Source: GCA-002726655 sp046582185
GTDB lineage: Bacteria; Pseudomonadota; Gammaproteobacteria; Pseudomonadales; Azotimanducaceae
DNA length: 64,000 bases
Reading direction: 5' to 3'
Assembly: GCA_046582185.1 (NCBI GenBank)
Contig: JAYGEX010000028.1
Location: 62,001-126,000 of the forward strand
Below, in pieces: positions 44,651 through 54,295 of this stretch. The stretch's first letter is position 1, and each line of letters starts with the position of its first letter. Below the pieces are notes generated by a model, which did no database searches, had not been told where the DNA came from, and saw only the letters and a program-made list of their open reading frames with translations. Position numbers and translations under genes: made by a program.

Positions 44651-45586
44651 ATGGCCACAGTGGATACATTTCAAAAGTTGATTCTTTCCCTCCAGGAATA
44701 TTGGTCAGAACAGGGCTGTGTACTGATGCAACCCTACGACATGGAAGTTGGCGCGGGCACATTTCATCCAGCGACATTTCTCCGTGCCATCGGGCCAGAA
44801 AATTGGCAGGCAGCTTACGTTCAACCCTGCCGTCGACCTACTGATGGTCGATATGGTGAGAACCCAAACAGGTACCAGTACTACTATCAGTATCAGGTCG
44901 TGATGAAGCCCTCTCCTGATAATTTCCAGGAGCTCTATCTCAATTCTTTACGCCATCTGGGTATCGATCCGATGGTGCATGACATTCGATTCGTTGAAGA
45001 CAACTGGGAATCACCGTCCCTTGGCGCCTGGGGATTAGGTTGGGAAGTATGGATGGACGGCATGGAAATTACCCAATTCACTTACTTCCAGCAAATTGGT
45101 GGCCTTGAATGTTTTCCGGTCATGGGAGAGATTACTTACGGGCTCGAGAGGCTGGCACTCTACTTGCAGCGTGTAGAAGATTTCCGCGATCTTATCTGGA
45201 CAAAAAATGACAATCGCTCGGTATCGTATGCTGATGTCTATCATCAATATGAGGTCGAGATGTCGACCTTTAACTACGATGAATCAAATGTTGAGGGTCT
45301 ATTCTCTCAATTTGAGTTCTTTGAATCGGAAACGAGTCGCTTGCTGGCGGCCAACATTCCATTAGCCGCTTACGAATTTGTCATGAAAGCGTCCCATACA
45401 TTTAACTTGCTCGATGCGCGCCATGCTATATCGGTAACCGAGAGGCAACGCTATATATTGAGAATCAGAACATTATCGAGAGCCGTCGCTAGTGCTTATT
45501 TTGACTCGCGTCTCGCGCTGGGATTTCCACTGGCCGATGCCGCTAACCGGGACTTCGTCATGGAGGAGATTGCCAATGCCAAGTAA
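44651..45586 (+). CDS. glyQ: Glycyl-tRNA synthetase alpha subunit
   Basis: Catalytic subunit of the alpha2beta2 bacterial GlyRS. 311 residues beginning MATVDTFQKLILSLQEYW, with the class II motifs in QPYDMEVGAGTFHPATF and VQPCRRPTDGRYGENPNR. ATG 44651 is preferred to a frame beginning at 44588. Its 3' end overlaps glyS by 11 bases. Confidence 0.97.
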   Translation: MATVDTFQKLILSLQEYWSEQGCVLMQPYDMEVGAGTFHPATFLRAIGPENWQAAYVQPCRRPTDGRYGENPNRYQYYYQYQVVMKPSPDNFQELYLNSLRHLGIDPMVHDIRFVEDNWESPSLGAWGLGWEVWMDGMEITQFTYFQQIGGLECFPVMGEITYGLERLALYLQRVEDFRDLIWTKNDNRSVSYADVYHQYEVEMSTFNYDESNVEGLFSQFEFFESETSRLLAANIPLAAYEFVMKASHTFNLLDARHAISVTERQRYILRIRTLSRAVASAYFDSRLALGFPLADAANRDFVMEEIANAK

Positions 45587-47645
45587 TAATCTCCTCATCG
45601 AAATAGGCACGGAGGAACTTCCACCAAAATCGGTCAAAGAACTCATGCTCAGCATGGAGTCGAATCTGCTCGACGGACTCGGCAGTGCAGGCTTCTCATT
45701 TACCGGTTCCAGGCATTACGCAACGCCAAGAAGGCTCGCAGTGATAATTGAAGATCTCAGCGATAAACAGAAAGACCGTGAGATAGAGAAGAGAGGCCCA
45801 GCTCTCAAGGCTGCCTTTGATGAAGATGGAGTGCCCACAAAGGCCCTCCTGGGCTTCGCCAGATCCTGCGGCGTAGACGACCCAACGACGCTGGATACGC
45901 TCAAAACTGACAAAGGGGAGTGGATCGTTTTTCGCGGTGTAGAGACTGGCCAACAACTCAGCGATGAAATCGAAGGCATATTATCTGCGGCGCTCAACAA
46001 ACTACCCATCGATCGAAAAATGCGTTGGGGAAGCAGCCGACTGGAATTCGTTCGGCCAATCCATTGGCTGGTATTGATTTATGGTCGCAAGGTATTACCG
46101 GCAATTATCATGGGCAAGGCAAGCGGGCGAATATCAAGAGGCCATCGCTTTATGTGGGAGGGCAACATTGAGTTCAGCCATGCAGATGAGTATCAAGAGA
46201 AGCTTCGATCCGCGTCGGTTATTACAAGCTTTGAAGAACGCCAGGAAATTATATTGCAACAGCTTCAACGGGAAGCGAAAAAGCTAAACGGCAGGCTGGC
46301 CCTTGACGAGCAGCTCCTGGAAGAAGTGACAGCTCTGGTGGAATGGCCGTGCGCCCTTGCCGGTAGCTTCGATGAGTCGTTTCTGGAAATACCGGAAGAA
46401 GCATTAATTTCTGCCATGAAGGAACACCAGCGATATTTCCATCTAACTAACGATAATAATATGTTACTGCCTTATTTCATCACCGTGTCCAATATTGAAA
46501 GCAAGGACCCCGCCGCCGTCATTAGCGGCAACGAGCGGGTCATCCGGCCACGCCTGTCTGATGCTTCCTTTTTCTACAAAAAAGACGCCGCGACAACAAT
46601 GGAAGAAAAGTTGCAACGCCTTGGCAAGGTTGTATTTCAGTCTGAGTTGGGGACCTTTCTATCAAAAGCATCGAGAATATCAACCCTTGCAGCTTACATC
46701 GCAACCCGGGTTGATGCCGACGAATCTGCATGCCTCCGAGCCGGCATGCTCTGCAAGGCTGACCTTATTTCGGATATGGTTGGTGAGTTTCCTGATCTAC
46801 AAGGAATCATGGGCTCATACTACTCACAGCAAGATGGCGATTCTCAGGCGATCAGCGATGCCATTAGAGATCACTATCTACCCACTTATTCCGGGGGAAA
46901 ATTACCATCATCAATAGAAGGAAGTTGCGTCGCTCTTGCTGACAAAATTGATACCCTGGTTGGCTTATTCGCCATAGGCCAGCCACCATCCGGATCAAGA
47001 GATCCATTTGCGCTGAGACGTCAAACACTTGGCATCATTAGAATTTGCATCGAGAACAAGTTGTCCTTTTCACTGGATGACTGTCTTGCCAAGGCCCTTG
47101 ATCAATATGAATTGCCCGAGCCCAGGGACAAAGTCATGCCGTATATTCTTGACAGGCTAGCTACTTGGTACAGCGAAAAGGATATCCAACAGGATGTTGT
47201 TAATGCTGTCCGCCACAGTCACTTGGGAATTTCAAACTTACTGGAAGCCGACCACAGGATTAAGTCGATGCAGGCGTTTCGACATCATGAGCAAGCACCA
47301 AGGCTTGCGGCTGCAAACAAGCGCGTTACTAACATATTGAAGAAGGTTGGCGATTTGGAATCCAGCATACCCGACGCGAAGATTTTCAAAGAACAGATCG
47401 AGCACGAACTCTATCAACAGATGACGGAAGTCAAAGACAAGTTTGCGTCAACAATACTTACCTACGAAGACAAACTACTCCGCCTTGCAGAACTGCAGCC
47501 ATTTGTAGATCGTTACTTTGATGATGTTATGGTGATGTCAGATGATGCGGCCTTAAAGAACAATCGTCTAGCTCTGCTCTCAGAGTTGAAATTGATCTTT
47601 CTCGAGGTCGCCAACTTCTCACTGTTAGATAATGCGGCTGGCTAA
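45576..47645 (+). CDS. glyS: Glycyl-tRNA synthetase beta subunit
   Basis: tRNA-recognising subunit, 689 residues, starting NNLLIEIGTEELPPKSV after MPS. The ATG at 45576 has a strong GGAGGAG ribosome site inside glyQ. An HD-like region and a C-terminal anticodon-binding DALR-like region are expected; conserved MRWGSSRLEFVRPIHWLV and GSRDPFALRRQTLGI are seen. It forms an operon with glyQ and gmhB. Confidence 0.97.
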   Translation: MPSNNLLIEIGTEELPPKSVKELMLSMESNLLDGLGSAGFSFTGSRHYATPRRLAVIIEDLSDKQKDREIEKRGPALKAAFDEDGVPTKALLGFARSCGVDDPTTLDTLKTDKGEWIVFRGVETGQQLSDEIEGILSAALNKLPIDRKMRWGSSRLEFVRPIHWLVLIYGRKVLPAIIMGKASGRISRGHRFMWEGNIEFSHADEYQEKLRSASVITSFEERQEIILQQLQREAKKLNGRLALDEQLLEEVTALVEWPCALAGSFDESFLEIPEEALISAMKEHQRYFHLTNDNNMLLPYFITVSNIESKDPAAVISGNERVIRPRLSDASFFYKKDAATTMEEKLQRLGKVVFQSELGTFLSKASRISTLAAYIATRVDADESACLRAGMLCKADLISDMVGEFPDLQGIMGSYYSQQDGDSQAISDAIRDHYLPTYSGGKLPSSIEGSCVALADKIDTLVGLFAIGQPPSGSRDPFALRRQTLGIIRICIENKLSFSLDDCLAKALDQYELPEPRDKVMPYILDRLATWYSEKDIQQDVVNAVRHSHLGISNLLEADHRIKSMQAFRHHEQAPRLAAANKRVTNILKKVGDLESSIPDAKIFKEQIEHELYQQMTEVKDKFASTILTYEDKLLRLAELQPFVDRYFDDVMVMSDDAALKNNRLALLSELKLIFLEVANFSLLDNAAG

Positions 47646-47647
47646 CA

Positions 47648-48193
47648 ATGGCGGACAAGCATAATCACATTGTCATTCTTGATCGCGATGGCGTCATCAA
47701 TGAGGACTCTCCAGCTTACATCAAACATCCAGATGAATGGCACCCGGTCGAGGGTAGTCTCGAAGCGATAGCATTAATGCATGCCCATGGAATTCGTGTC
47801 TATATCGCCACCAACCAGGCCGGCATTGCCAAGGGAAAGCTGAGTGAATCCTTATTGTCTGCGATTCATCATAAGCTGGAGACAGAGGTAGAAATCGCCG
47901 GTGGTAAAATAACAGAGATTGTGTACTGCCCCCATCATCCGGACCTCAACTGCGCATGCCGAAAGCCTGCTCCGGGCATGCTAATTCAAATTCTGGAGAG
48001 TACGGGCGTAGATCCGTCTGAGGTTTATTATGTGGGTGATTCACTCAAGGACATCGAGGCCGCCGAGGCAGCAGGATGCAGGCCGGTATTGGTTTTAACG
48101 GGCAACGGCCAGGATTCACTCAAGCAGCGCCCAAGGCTCAACGCCGTGTACAGTAATCTTCTGGCCTTCGTAAAAGACAAAATATTGGTATAA
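47648..48193 (+). CDS. gmhB: D-glycero-beta-D-manno-heptose 1,7-bisphosphate 7-phosphatase
   Basis: HAD phosphatase of ADP-heptose synthesis for the LPS inner core. 181 residues. The nucleophile motif is LDRDGVINEDSP (DxD), and the structural zinc ligands are in CPHHPDLNCACRKP, which separates GmhB from other HAD enzymes. It starts two bases after glyS, as in Pseudomonas, and is convergent with gyrB. Confidence 0.95.
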   Translation: MADKHNHIVILDRDGVINEDSPAYIKHPDEWHPVEGSLEAIALMHAHGIRVYIATNQAGIAKGKLSESLLSAIHHKLETEVEIAGGKITEIVYCPHHPDLNCACRKPAPGMLIQILESTGVDPSEVYYVGDSLKDIEAAEAAGCRPVLVLTGNGQDSLKQRPRLNAVYSNLLAFVKDKILV

Positions 48194-48208
48194 TATCAAA
48201 TGTTTATA

Positions 48209-50632
48209 TCATACATCCAGGTTCGCAACCGCCAGCGCATTTTCCTCGATAAATTGCCTTCTAGGCTCCACCTGGTCACCCATTAAGGTATTGAAGATCT
48301 GATCCGCCGCAATCGCATCTTCGATATTAACTCGCAACATCGTTCGCGTAGCAGGGTCCATCGTAGTCTCCCACAATTGGGATGGATTCATTTCTCCAAG
48401 ACCTTTAAATCGTTGCCTGGATTGGCCCTTCACAGCTTCTGCCTGTAACCAATTTAGCGCTTCGGCTAAGCTCTGCACGGGTTTTGTTTTCTCACCCTTC
48501 TGTACCAGCCCATCCTCAGAGACCATATCAAGCATCTTTTCGCCGAAATCAGCGAAATCTTGATAGTCGGCGGAGGCAAAAAAGTCGCGGTTAAGTAGGT
48601 ACTCTTTTCTTACACCGTGATTGATGACAGCTACCTCAGGGTAAAACAAGTGGCGCTCAGGGTCCTCTTTCACTTCAAACAAATATTCGATTCGCTGCTT
48701 GTTCTGCTCATGTACACGGGATTCAAGCTGTTCGGTCCATTTTTTAACGCTGGCTTCACTTTCTAAATCCTCAAGCGTTAATCTTGGCAGGTAAATAAGT
48801 TGTTCAAGCACAATAAACGGGTACACCCTGTCGAGGCGCTTCATGCCATTCTGGATCTGATAATAGGCCTCTGCAATCTCCCTCAATTCATCGCCGCTAA
48901 TTGCCGTGCCATTTTCTGACTTAAAGAGTGATGCACTATCCAGGGCAAGCTCTAATACATAGTCTGTAAGCTCTTTCTCATCCTTGATATATCTTTCCTG
49001 CTTGCCCCTCTTTACTTTATACAGCGGTGGCTGGGCGATTAGGACGTGTCCACGTTCTATCAGTTCAGGCATGTGGCGGAAGAAAAAAGTAAGTAATAAG
49101 GTCTTGATATGTGCACCATCCACGTCAGCATCCGTCATAATAATGATCCTGTGATAGCGCAGCTTATCAGCGTTAAACTCCTCACGACCTATGCCACAGC
49201 CCAGCGCGGTTATGAGCGTCCCGACTTCCGCAGATGACAACATTTTGTCGAACCTTGCCTTCTCGACATTCAGAATTTTGCCTTTCAGCGGCAATATAGC
49301 CTGATACTTGCGATCCCGGCCTTGCTTGGCTGACCCACCAGCAGAATCACCCTCCACCAGATAAATTTCCGATTTGGCAGGATCCTTCTCCTGGCAGTCC
49401 GCTAGTTTTCCCGGCAGCCCCGCTATATCCAGGGCACCTTTTCGTCGAGTCATTTCCCTGGCTTTCCTTGCCGCCTCTCTTGCCCGTGACGCGTCAATCA
49501 TCTTCTGCACAATTGATCTGGCTTCCTGGGGGTTCTCGAGTAAATGATCAGAGAAGTACTTGCCCATTTCCTGTTCTACTGCGGCCTTTACCTCTGAGGA
49601 TACTAATTTTTCCTTTGTCTGGGACGAAAACTTGGGGTCAGGTACTTTGACTGAAATAATCGCGGTTAAGCCTTCTCTCGCATCATCGCCAGTCGTATTG
49701 ATCTGCGATTTCTTACCCATACCTTCTCGTTCTATATAGTTGTTCAAGGTACGGGTAAGCGCCGAGCGGAAACCCTGGAGGTGTGTACCGCCATCCCCTT
49801 GGGGAATATTATTGGTATATGCAAACAGGGTTTCCTGATATGAATCATTCCATTGCATCGCCACCTCTACAGAAATACCATCTTCCTCACGATCAATCTG
49901 AAAATAAAATATCTCATTCAGGGCAGTCTTATTGGTATTCAAATACTCAATAAATGACTGTAAACCCCCGCTATACTTGAACTGTTCAGACTTTCCAGTT
50001 CGTTCATCCCGTAGTTCAATGGCTACGCCTTTGTTCAGGAAAGCTAGTTCTCTTAGGCGTTTCGCCAAAATATCATAATGAAATTTGATATTAGTAAACG
50101 TTTCACCGGAAGGCTTGAATCGACATTTGGTACCTGTCTGTGTGGTCTCGCCAACAACACTAATTGGCGCCTCTGGTACGCCATCATGATATATCTGCTC
50201 CCAGACTTTTCCTTCGCGGTAAATTGTCAGCTTGAGCTCGGAAGACAGAGCGTTGACCACAGACACACCAACGCCATGGAGGCCACCAGAAACCTTATAG
50301 TTACTGTCGTCGAATTTTCCACCAGCATGAAGTACCGTCATGATGACTTCCGCTGCGGAGACCCCTTCTTCTTCATGTATATCTGTAGGAATTCCACGGC
50401 CATCATCTGAAACTGTGACCGACTCATCCGGATGTATAATCACTTCAATAGTGGAACAATACCCTTCAAGAGCCTCATCTACCGAGTTATCCACCAGTTC
50501 CTGGACCATATGGTGTAAACCAGTACCGTCATCAGTGTCTCCAATATACATTCCGGGTCTTTTACGGACCGCGTCCAAACCTTTAAGCACCTTAATGCTA
50601 CTTGAGTCATACGTCTTGTTATTGTCCGACAT
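48209..50632 (-). CDS. gyrB: DNA gyrase subunit B
   Basis: ATPase subunit of gyrase, 807 residues. It has the GHKL ATP site (ELVDNSVDEALEG; GGLHGVGVSVVNALS), the Toprim motif EGDSAGGSAKQGRDR, the DADVDGAHI metal acids, the gammaproteobacterial insert of about 165 residues in the second half, and the C-terminal QRFKGLGEMNPSQLWETTMDP. It is the last gene of the dnaA-dnaN-dnaN-recF-gyrB run. Confidence 0.98.
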   Translation of the reverse strand: MSDNNKTYDSSSIKVLKGLDAVRKRPGMYIGDTDDGTGLHHMVQELVDNSVDEALEGYCSTIEVIIHPDESVTVSDDGRGIPTDIHEEEGVSAAEVIMTVLHAGGKFDDSNYKVSGGLHGVGVSVVNALSSELKLTIYREGKVWEQIYHDGVPEAPISVVGETTQTGTKCRFKPSGETFTNIKFHYDILAKRLRELAFLNKGVAIELRDERTGKSEQFKYSGGLQSFIEYLNTNKTALNEIFYFQIDREEDGISVEVAMQWNDSYQETLFAYTNNIPQGDGGTHLQGFRSALTRTLNNYIEREGMGKKSQINTTGDDAREGLTAIISVKVPDPKFSSQTKEKLVSSEVKAAVEQEMGKYFSDHLLENPQEARSIVQKMIDASRAREAARKAREMTRRKGALDIAGLPGKLADCQEKDPAKSEIYLVEGDSAGGSAKQGRDRKYQAILPLKGKILNVEKARFDKMLSSAEVGTLITALGCGIGREEFNADKLRYHRIIIMTDADVDGAHIKTLLLTFFFRHMPELIERGHVLIAQPPLYKVKRGKQERYIKDEKELTDYVLELALDSASLFKSENGTAISGDELREIAEAYYQIQNGMKRLDRVYPFIVLEQLIYLPRLTLEDLESEASVKKWTEQLESRVHEQNKQRIEYLFEVKEDPERHLFYPEVAVINHGVRKEYLLNRDFFASADYQDFADFGEKMLDMVSEDGLVQKGEKTKPVQSLAEALNWLQAEAVKGQSRQRFKGLGEMNPSQLWETTMDPATRTMLRVNIEDAIAADQIFNTLMGDQVEPRRQFIEENALAVANLDV

Positions 50633-50662
50633 TCATATTCTCCCGATTCTTATGCATCGTCT

Positions 50663-51751
50663 CTAATGGGTCTCGTTTTGGTCAGGCATCAATCGACCAT
50701 GTTCCACGTGAAACATCTGGGGATTGCAACCTTCCCATATAGATAGTTGCCGATCCGCTTCTATTCCTGTTGCAATAATTTGTTCACCAGTGGACAACAA
50801 AAATTTCGCTATCCTTTTACAGTGCTGATCATCCAACTCTGATGCCATGTCATCGACTAAATACACAAGATCATTAGACCCCTCAAGAAGGGCTCCCTGC
50901 GTCAGCGTCATCGCCCAGCACAATACCTTCAATTCACCACGGGAACAGGTGCTTATGGCATCCGCGTTGTTTACCCTTATTCTAACATCTGCGCGCTGAA
51001 AACCCTTCTGGGTAAAGCGTCTTTTTCGATCAATTTCATTATCATTGAGGAAATATTCACTAAGTGAATATTCTGAACCCCAACCACGGTAGTAGTGGCA
51101 AGTGACTTCTTTCAGATTAGTCAGGCGCTCAATACAAATAGCAAATTGTCTTCCATAGGCCTCCATATAATCGCTACGGATACTATCGAGTTGCTGTGAA
51201 TAATGAACTAGCTCCCTGGTCCAGGTATCGAGGTCTTCATCTGATCCATTTTGCTTCAGCACTTCATTTCGCTGCTTCAAGCACCGATTCGCCCCTTCCC
51301 AGCACTGAGCAAATGATTGTTCCACGTGAAACAATCCCCAGTTTAAAAACCGACGACGAATTCCCGGGGGGCCTAGCAATAATTCCACCGTGTCCGCACC
51401 AAGCACCATCACTGGCAAGATACTTGCCAGATCGGTCGCGCGCTTTACTTCGTCGCCATCAATTTTGATCACTCGTGATCCGGCACGTGTTCGCTGAACG
51501 CCAATGAGGTGACGAGTAGATCCTTTGTCTAGTTCGCATCGGACAATGCTCTGATCGAGGTCCCTGGAAATAAGGGAATCGATACTGGTTCTTCTAAATG
51601 ATCGAGCCGAACCAAGAAGGTGGATGCTCTCCAAAATGCTGGTCTTGCCGCTACCATTTACACCAACAACTAAATTGGTTCCTGGATTCAGCCTCAAACG
51701 AAGATTGCTGATATTCCTGATTCCGGTAATTTCTAGCCACGTCAGGCCCAT
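50663..51751 (-). CDS. recF: DNA replication and repair protein RecF
   Basis: SMC-like ATPase of the RecFOR gap-repair pathway. 362 residues with Walker A GVNGSGKTSILESIHLL near residue 30, the signature CSRGELKVLCWAM and Walker B LVYLVDDMASELD. Two parS-like sites (50700-50715 and 51318-51333) are embedded in the coding sequence. It lies between the recF-side dnaN copy and gyrB. Confidence 0.96.
   Translation of the reverse strand: MGLTWLEITGIRNISNLRLRLNPGTNLVVGVNGSGKTSILESIHLLGSARSFRRTSIDSLISRDLDQSIVRCELDKGSTRHLIGVQRTRAGSRVIKIDGDEVKRATDLASILPVMVLGADTVELLLGPPGIRRRFLNWGLFHVEQSFAQCWEGANRCLKQRNEVLKQNGSDEDLDTWTRELVHYSQQLDSIRSDYMEAYGRQFAICIERLTNLKEVTCHYYRGWGSEYSLSEYFLNDNEIDRKRRFTQKGFQRADVRIRVNNADAISTCSRGELKVLCWAMTLTQGALLEGSNDLVYLVDDMASELDDQHCKRIAKFLLSTGEQIIATGIEADRQLSIWEGCNPQMFHVEHGRLMPDQNETH
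50700..50715. promoter_or_regulatory. parS-like partition site 1 (inside recF)
   Basis: TGTTCCACGTGAAACA matches the bacterial parS consensus TGTTTCACGTGAAACA at 15 of 16 positions. An identical 16-mer is at 51318-51333. ParB binds such sites near oriC, and parA is present at 63.2 kb. Confidence 0.8.
51318..51333. promoter_or_regulatory. parS-like partition site 2 (inside recF)
   Basis: The same 16-mer as site 1, 618 bp away. Two identical near-palindromes inside one coding sequence are unlikely by chance and mark the centromere-like region beside oriC. Confidence 0.8.
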
Positions 51752-51864
51752 GTCTACTTAACTCTCCGCTCTCACCCGAAAATCCCGGGCAAGGCTCATC
51801 GCCCATATCATATTGATAGTAAAAGGATTTTAAGAGATACGCGAGCATTAGAATGCAATTAACA

Positions 51865-52965
51865 CTACAATTTCATGGGCATGACGACATAGATGGCGTC
51901 TTCCCGCTCGGGGTTCTCCAACAAGGCACTGCTATTGGAATCATGAACGGTTATCCTCACCCGTTCCCCATCGAGGATATTTAAGACATCCTGCAGATAG
52001 CTTACATTAAAGCCTATTTCCAGTGACTCGCCTTCATAATCGACCGAAACCGTCTCTTCTGCTTCTTCTTGTTCCGGATTATTGGCAGACAATTGGATAC
52101 TTCCCTTGCTGAAATTCACCCGTATGCCACGAAATTTCTCGTTGGACAAAATCGCTGTTCGACTCAGAGCCTGCTTAAGTTCCTGCCTGTCTGCATGAAT
52201 AACCTTGTCGCCATTTTTTGGTATAACTCGATCATAATCAGGAAATCGACCATCAACCAATTTGCTGGTTAGGGTAAATTCTTTGGAAGAGGCACAAATA
52301 TGATTAGTACTAAGGGAAATCTGAACATCCCCTTCAAGCTCGTTTAGTAATCTCTGTAGCTCTATCACCCCCTTTCTCGGGACGATAACCTGCCGCATCT
52401 GATCAACGTCCGTTTCAACGTCCAGATTACCCATGGCCAGGCGATGACCATCTGTCGCCACGGACTTCACATAACCACTGCCAATTTCAAGAAGCATACC
52501 GTTTAGAAAATAGCGAACGTCCTGCTGCGCCATGGCAAAACTTGTACTGTCCAGCAATCGCTTCAAAGCCTTGCTATTAAGCGTCGTCGTCATGTCCACA
52601 TCGCTGGGATCAACCGAGGGAAAATCAACTGCTGGCAATGTTGATAGCGTTGAACGAAATCGCCCGGAGTTAATTTCAAGGCGCTGCTCACGTAACTCGA
52701 AGTGAATTTCTGCCTTGTCAGGTAATTCCCGGCAGATATCCATTAACTTTCTTGCGGGCACAGTAATTTGCCCCGGTGTGGCGCCGGAAAGTTTAACCCT
52801 GCCTACCAGTTCTACTTCGAGATCTGTGCCGGTTAATGACAACTCATGCTCTGTAACCTGCATCAAAACGTTGGCGAGAACTGGCAAGGTCTGCCTCCGC
52901 TCAACCACACCTGCAACTTGCTGTAAGGGTTTGAGCAAATCTTCCCGATTAAGTGACAATTTCAT
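51865..52965 (-). CDS. dnaN: DNA polymerase III beta sliding clamp, canonical copy
   Basis: 366-residue clamp that tethers polymerases to DNA. The partner-binding cleft matches E. coli: TDGHRLA (residues 172-177 region), FNVSY (N320-Y323 region), DSNSS (S346 region) and the C-terminus VVMPMKL. It is the copy next to recF. A second clamp gene (53071-54177) lies directly upstream, 105 bp away, on the same strand. Three complete clamp domains are present, so it is not a pseudogene. Confidence 0.97.
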   Translation of the reverse strand: MKLSLNREDLLKPLQQVAGVVERRQTLPVLANVLMQVTEHELSLTGTDLEVELVGRVKLSGATPGQITVPARKLMDICRELPDKAEIHFELREQRLEINSGRFRSTLSTLPAVDFPSVDPSDVDMTTTLNSKALKRLLDSTSFAMAQQDVRYFLNGMLLEIGSGYVKSVATDGHRLAMGNLDVETDVDQMRQVIVPRKGVIELQRLLNELEGDVQISLSTNHICASSKEFTLTSKLVDGRFPDYDRVIPKNGDKVIHADRQELKQALSRTAILSNEKFRGIRVNFSKGSIQLSANNPEQEEAEETVSVDYEGESLEIGFNVSYLQDVLNILDGERVRITVHDSNSSALLENPEREDAIYVVMPMKL

Positions 52966-53030
52966 AAAATTTCCATCACGAATAACATACCATATATGTT
53001 AGCAAGTACTTACCCACCCCGAAAACCTTC

Positions 53031-53075
53031 TGTAACCTGGGCTCTATAAAATAATTTCGGCGAGACCGGGTTACA
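53031..53075. repeat. Inverted repeat spanning the stop codon of the second dnaN
   Basis: TGTAACCTGGGCTC is mirrored by GAGACCGGGTTACA (12 of 14 pairs) around a 17-base AT-rich loop. The TAA stop of the upstream clamp gene lies in the arm. A weak T-run follows on the reverse strand, so it may be a partial terminator or attenuator between the two clamps. Confidence 0.5.
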
Positions 53076-54177
53076 AAATCATGGGACTAACAACATAACG
53101 CGAGTTTATCTCATCGGGGTCAACCAATAAACAGGCGCTCTTTGCATCACCGAAGATGATCTGCACTCTATCGCCATCAATGACCGAAAGCGCATCAATG
53201 AGGTAATTGACACTAAAGCCAATCTCCAAAGGATCACCGCTGTAATCCACAATAACCGACTCTTCGGCAGCTTCTTGCTGCGGATTGTTTGAATGTATCT
53301 CCAACTTGCCCGACTCTAATTGCAAGCGCACATTTCGATACATTTCATTAGACAAGATCGCCGTACGGATCAGCGCCTCCCTCAACTCTCGCCGATCGCC
53401 ACTAACCAGCTTGCTACCATTCTCCGGTATGGCCTTACCGTAGTCAGGGTATGTGGCATCAATGAGTTTTGTCGTTAAGACTGCATTATCAAAGATGGCT
53501 TGCATGTGGTTATTAGAGAATCTCAATTCCACCATGATACCGGCATCGTCAGGCACAAGCTTGAGCAGTTCACTAACCCCTTTTCTTGGAATGATAAATT
53601 GCCTGTCCTTATTACCGGAATCGATATCTTCAATAAAGCTGATCGCCAGGCGCTGACCATTGGTGGCGACGAATGTAAGCTTGTTATCTACAAGCTCCAC
53701 CAGCAATCCGTTGAAGAAATATCGCACATCCTGCTGCGCCATGGCGAAACTGGTTTTGTGTAGCAAATTATGAAGATTATCGGCGGCTATCTTTATTGTG
53801 ACGTCTGGCTCAATCATCTGTACCTTGGGAAAGTCCTCTGTAGGCAAGGTCGCCAGATGAGACTTGAAACGCCCACTGGCGATATTCAGGTGATTGTCAC
53901 TGAGTGAAAATTCTACGGCTGCTTCCTCCGACAGACTGCGACAAATATCGAGCAGCTTTTTTGCGGGTATGGTTGTTTGCCCTGCTTGTTCACACCGAAC
54001 TTCGCTGGTCCGCGCAGTTAATTCCAGCTCCTGATCGGTTCCGGTCAAGGCCAGTTGCCCGTCTTCAACAAGCAGGAGCAAGTTGCCCAGGACTGGTATC
54101 GTTTGCTTTCGTTCCACCACGCTAGCTGCAACCTGCAGCGGCTCCAGCAATTTTGATCTATCAATTGAAAACTTCAT
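53071..54177 (-). CDS. Second DNA polymerase III beta clamp (diverged paralogue)
   Basis: 368 residues, homologous end to end to the neighbouring clamp (RYFFNGLL, RTAILSNEMYRNVR, NNPQQEAAEESV and the PAKKLLDICR motif are kept), so all three domains are present. By alignment with E. coli, cleft residues differ: TNGQRLA (H175 to Gln), FSVNY (N320 to Ser), KSACL (S346 to Ala) and the C-terminus VVSPMIL (M362 to Ser, R365 to Ile). It lies between dnaA and the canonical dnaN, with no reading-frame damage. It may be a specialised clamp with altered partner choice; this is inference. Confidence 0.93.
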   Translation of the reverse strand: MKFSIDRSKLLEPLQVAASVVERKQTIPVLGNLLLLVEDGQLALTGTDQELELTARTSEVRCEQAGQTTIPAKKLLDICRSLSEEAAVEFSLSDNHLNIASGRFKSHLATLPTEDFPKVQMIEPDVTIKIAADNLHNLLHKTSFAMAQQDVRYFFNGLLVELVDNKLTFVATNGQRLAISFIEDIDSGNKDRQFIIPRKGVSELLKLVPDDAGIMVELRFSNNHMQAIFDNAVLTTKLIDATYPDYGKAIPENGSKLVSGDRRELREALIRTAILSNEMYRNVRLQLESGKLEIHSNNPQQEAAEESVIVDYSGDPLEIGFSVNYLIDALSVIDGDRVQIIFGDAKSACLLVDPDEINSRYVVSPMIL

Positions 54178-54295
54178 AAAGGGTTAAAATCCCTGTGAAA
54201 ATAGGCTATATGCCTGGTCGAGATAATTGATCGAAATACTTGGTCCCTATAGTACGACCTGTCCTAAATCCATCCCGTGAATCAAGCACCGTTAA

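Noticed and set aside
44485..44844. Forward frame of 119 residues upstream of and over glyQ
   Set aside because: It lies in another frame over the glyQ start, which is fixed by the strongly conserved MATVDTFQKL N-terminus.
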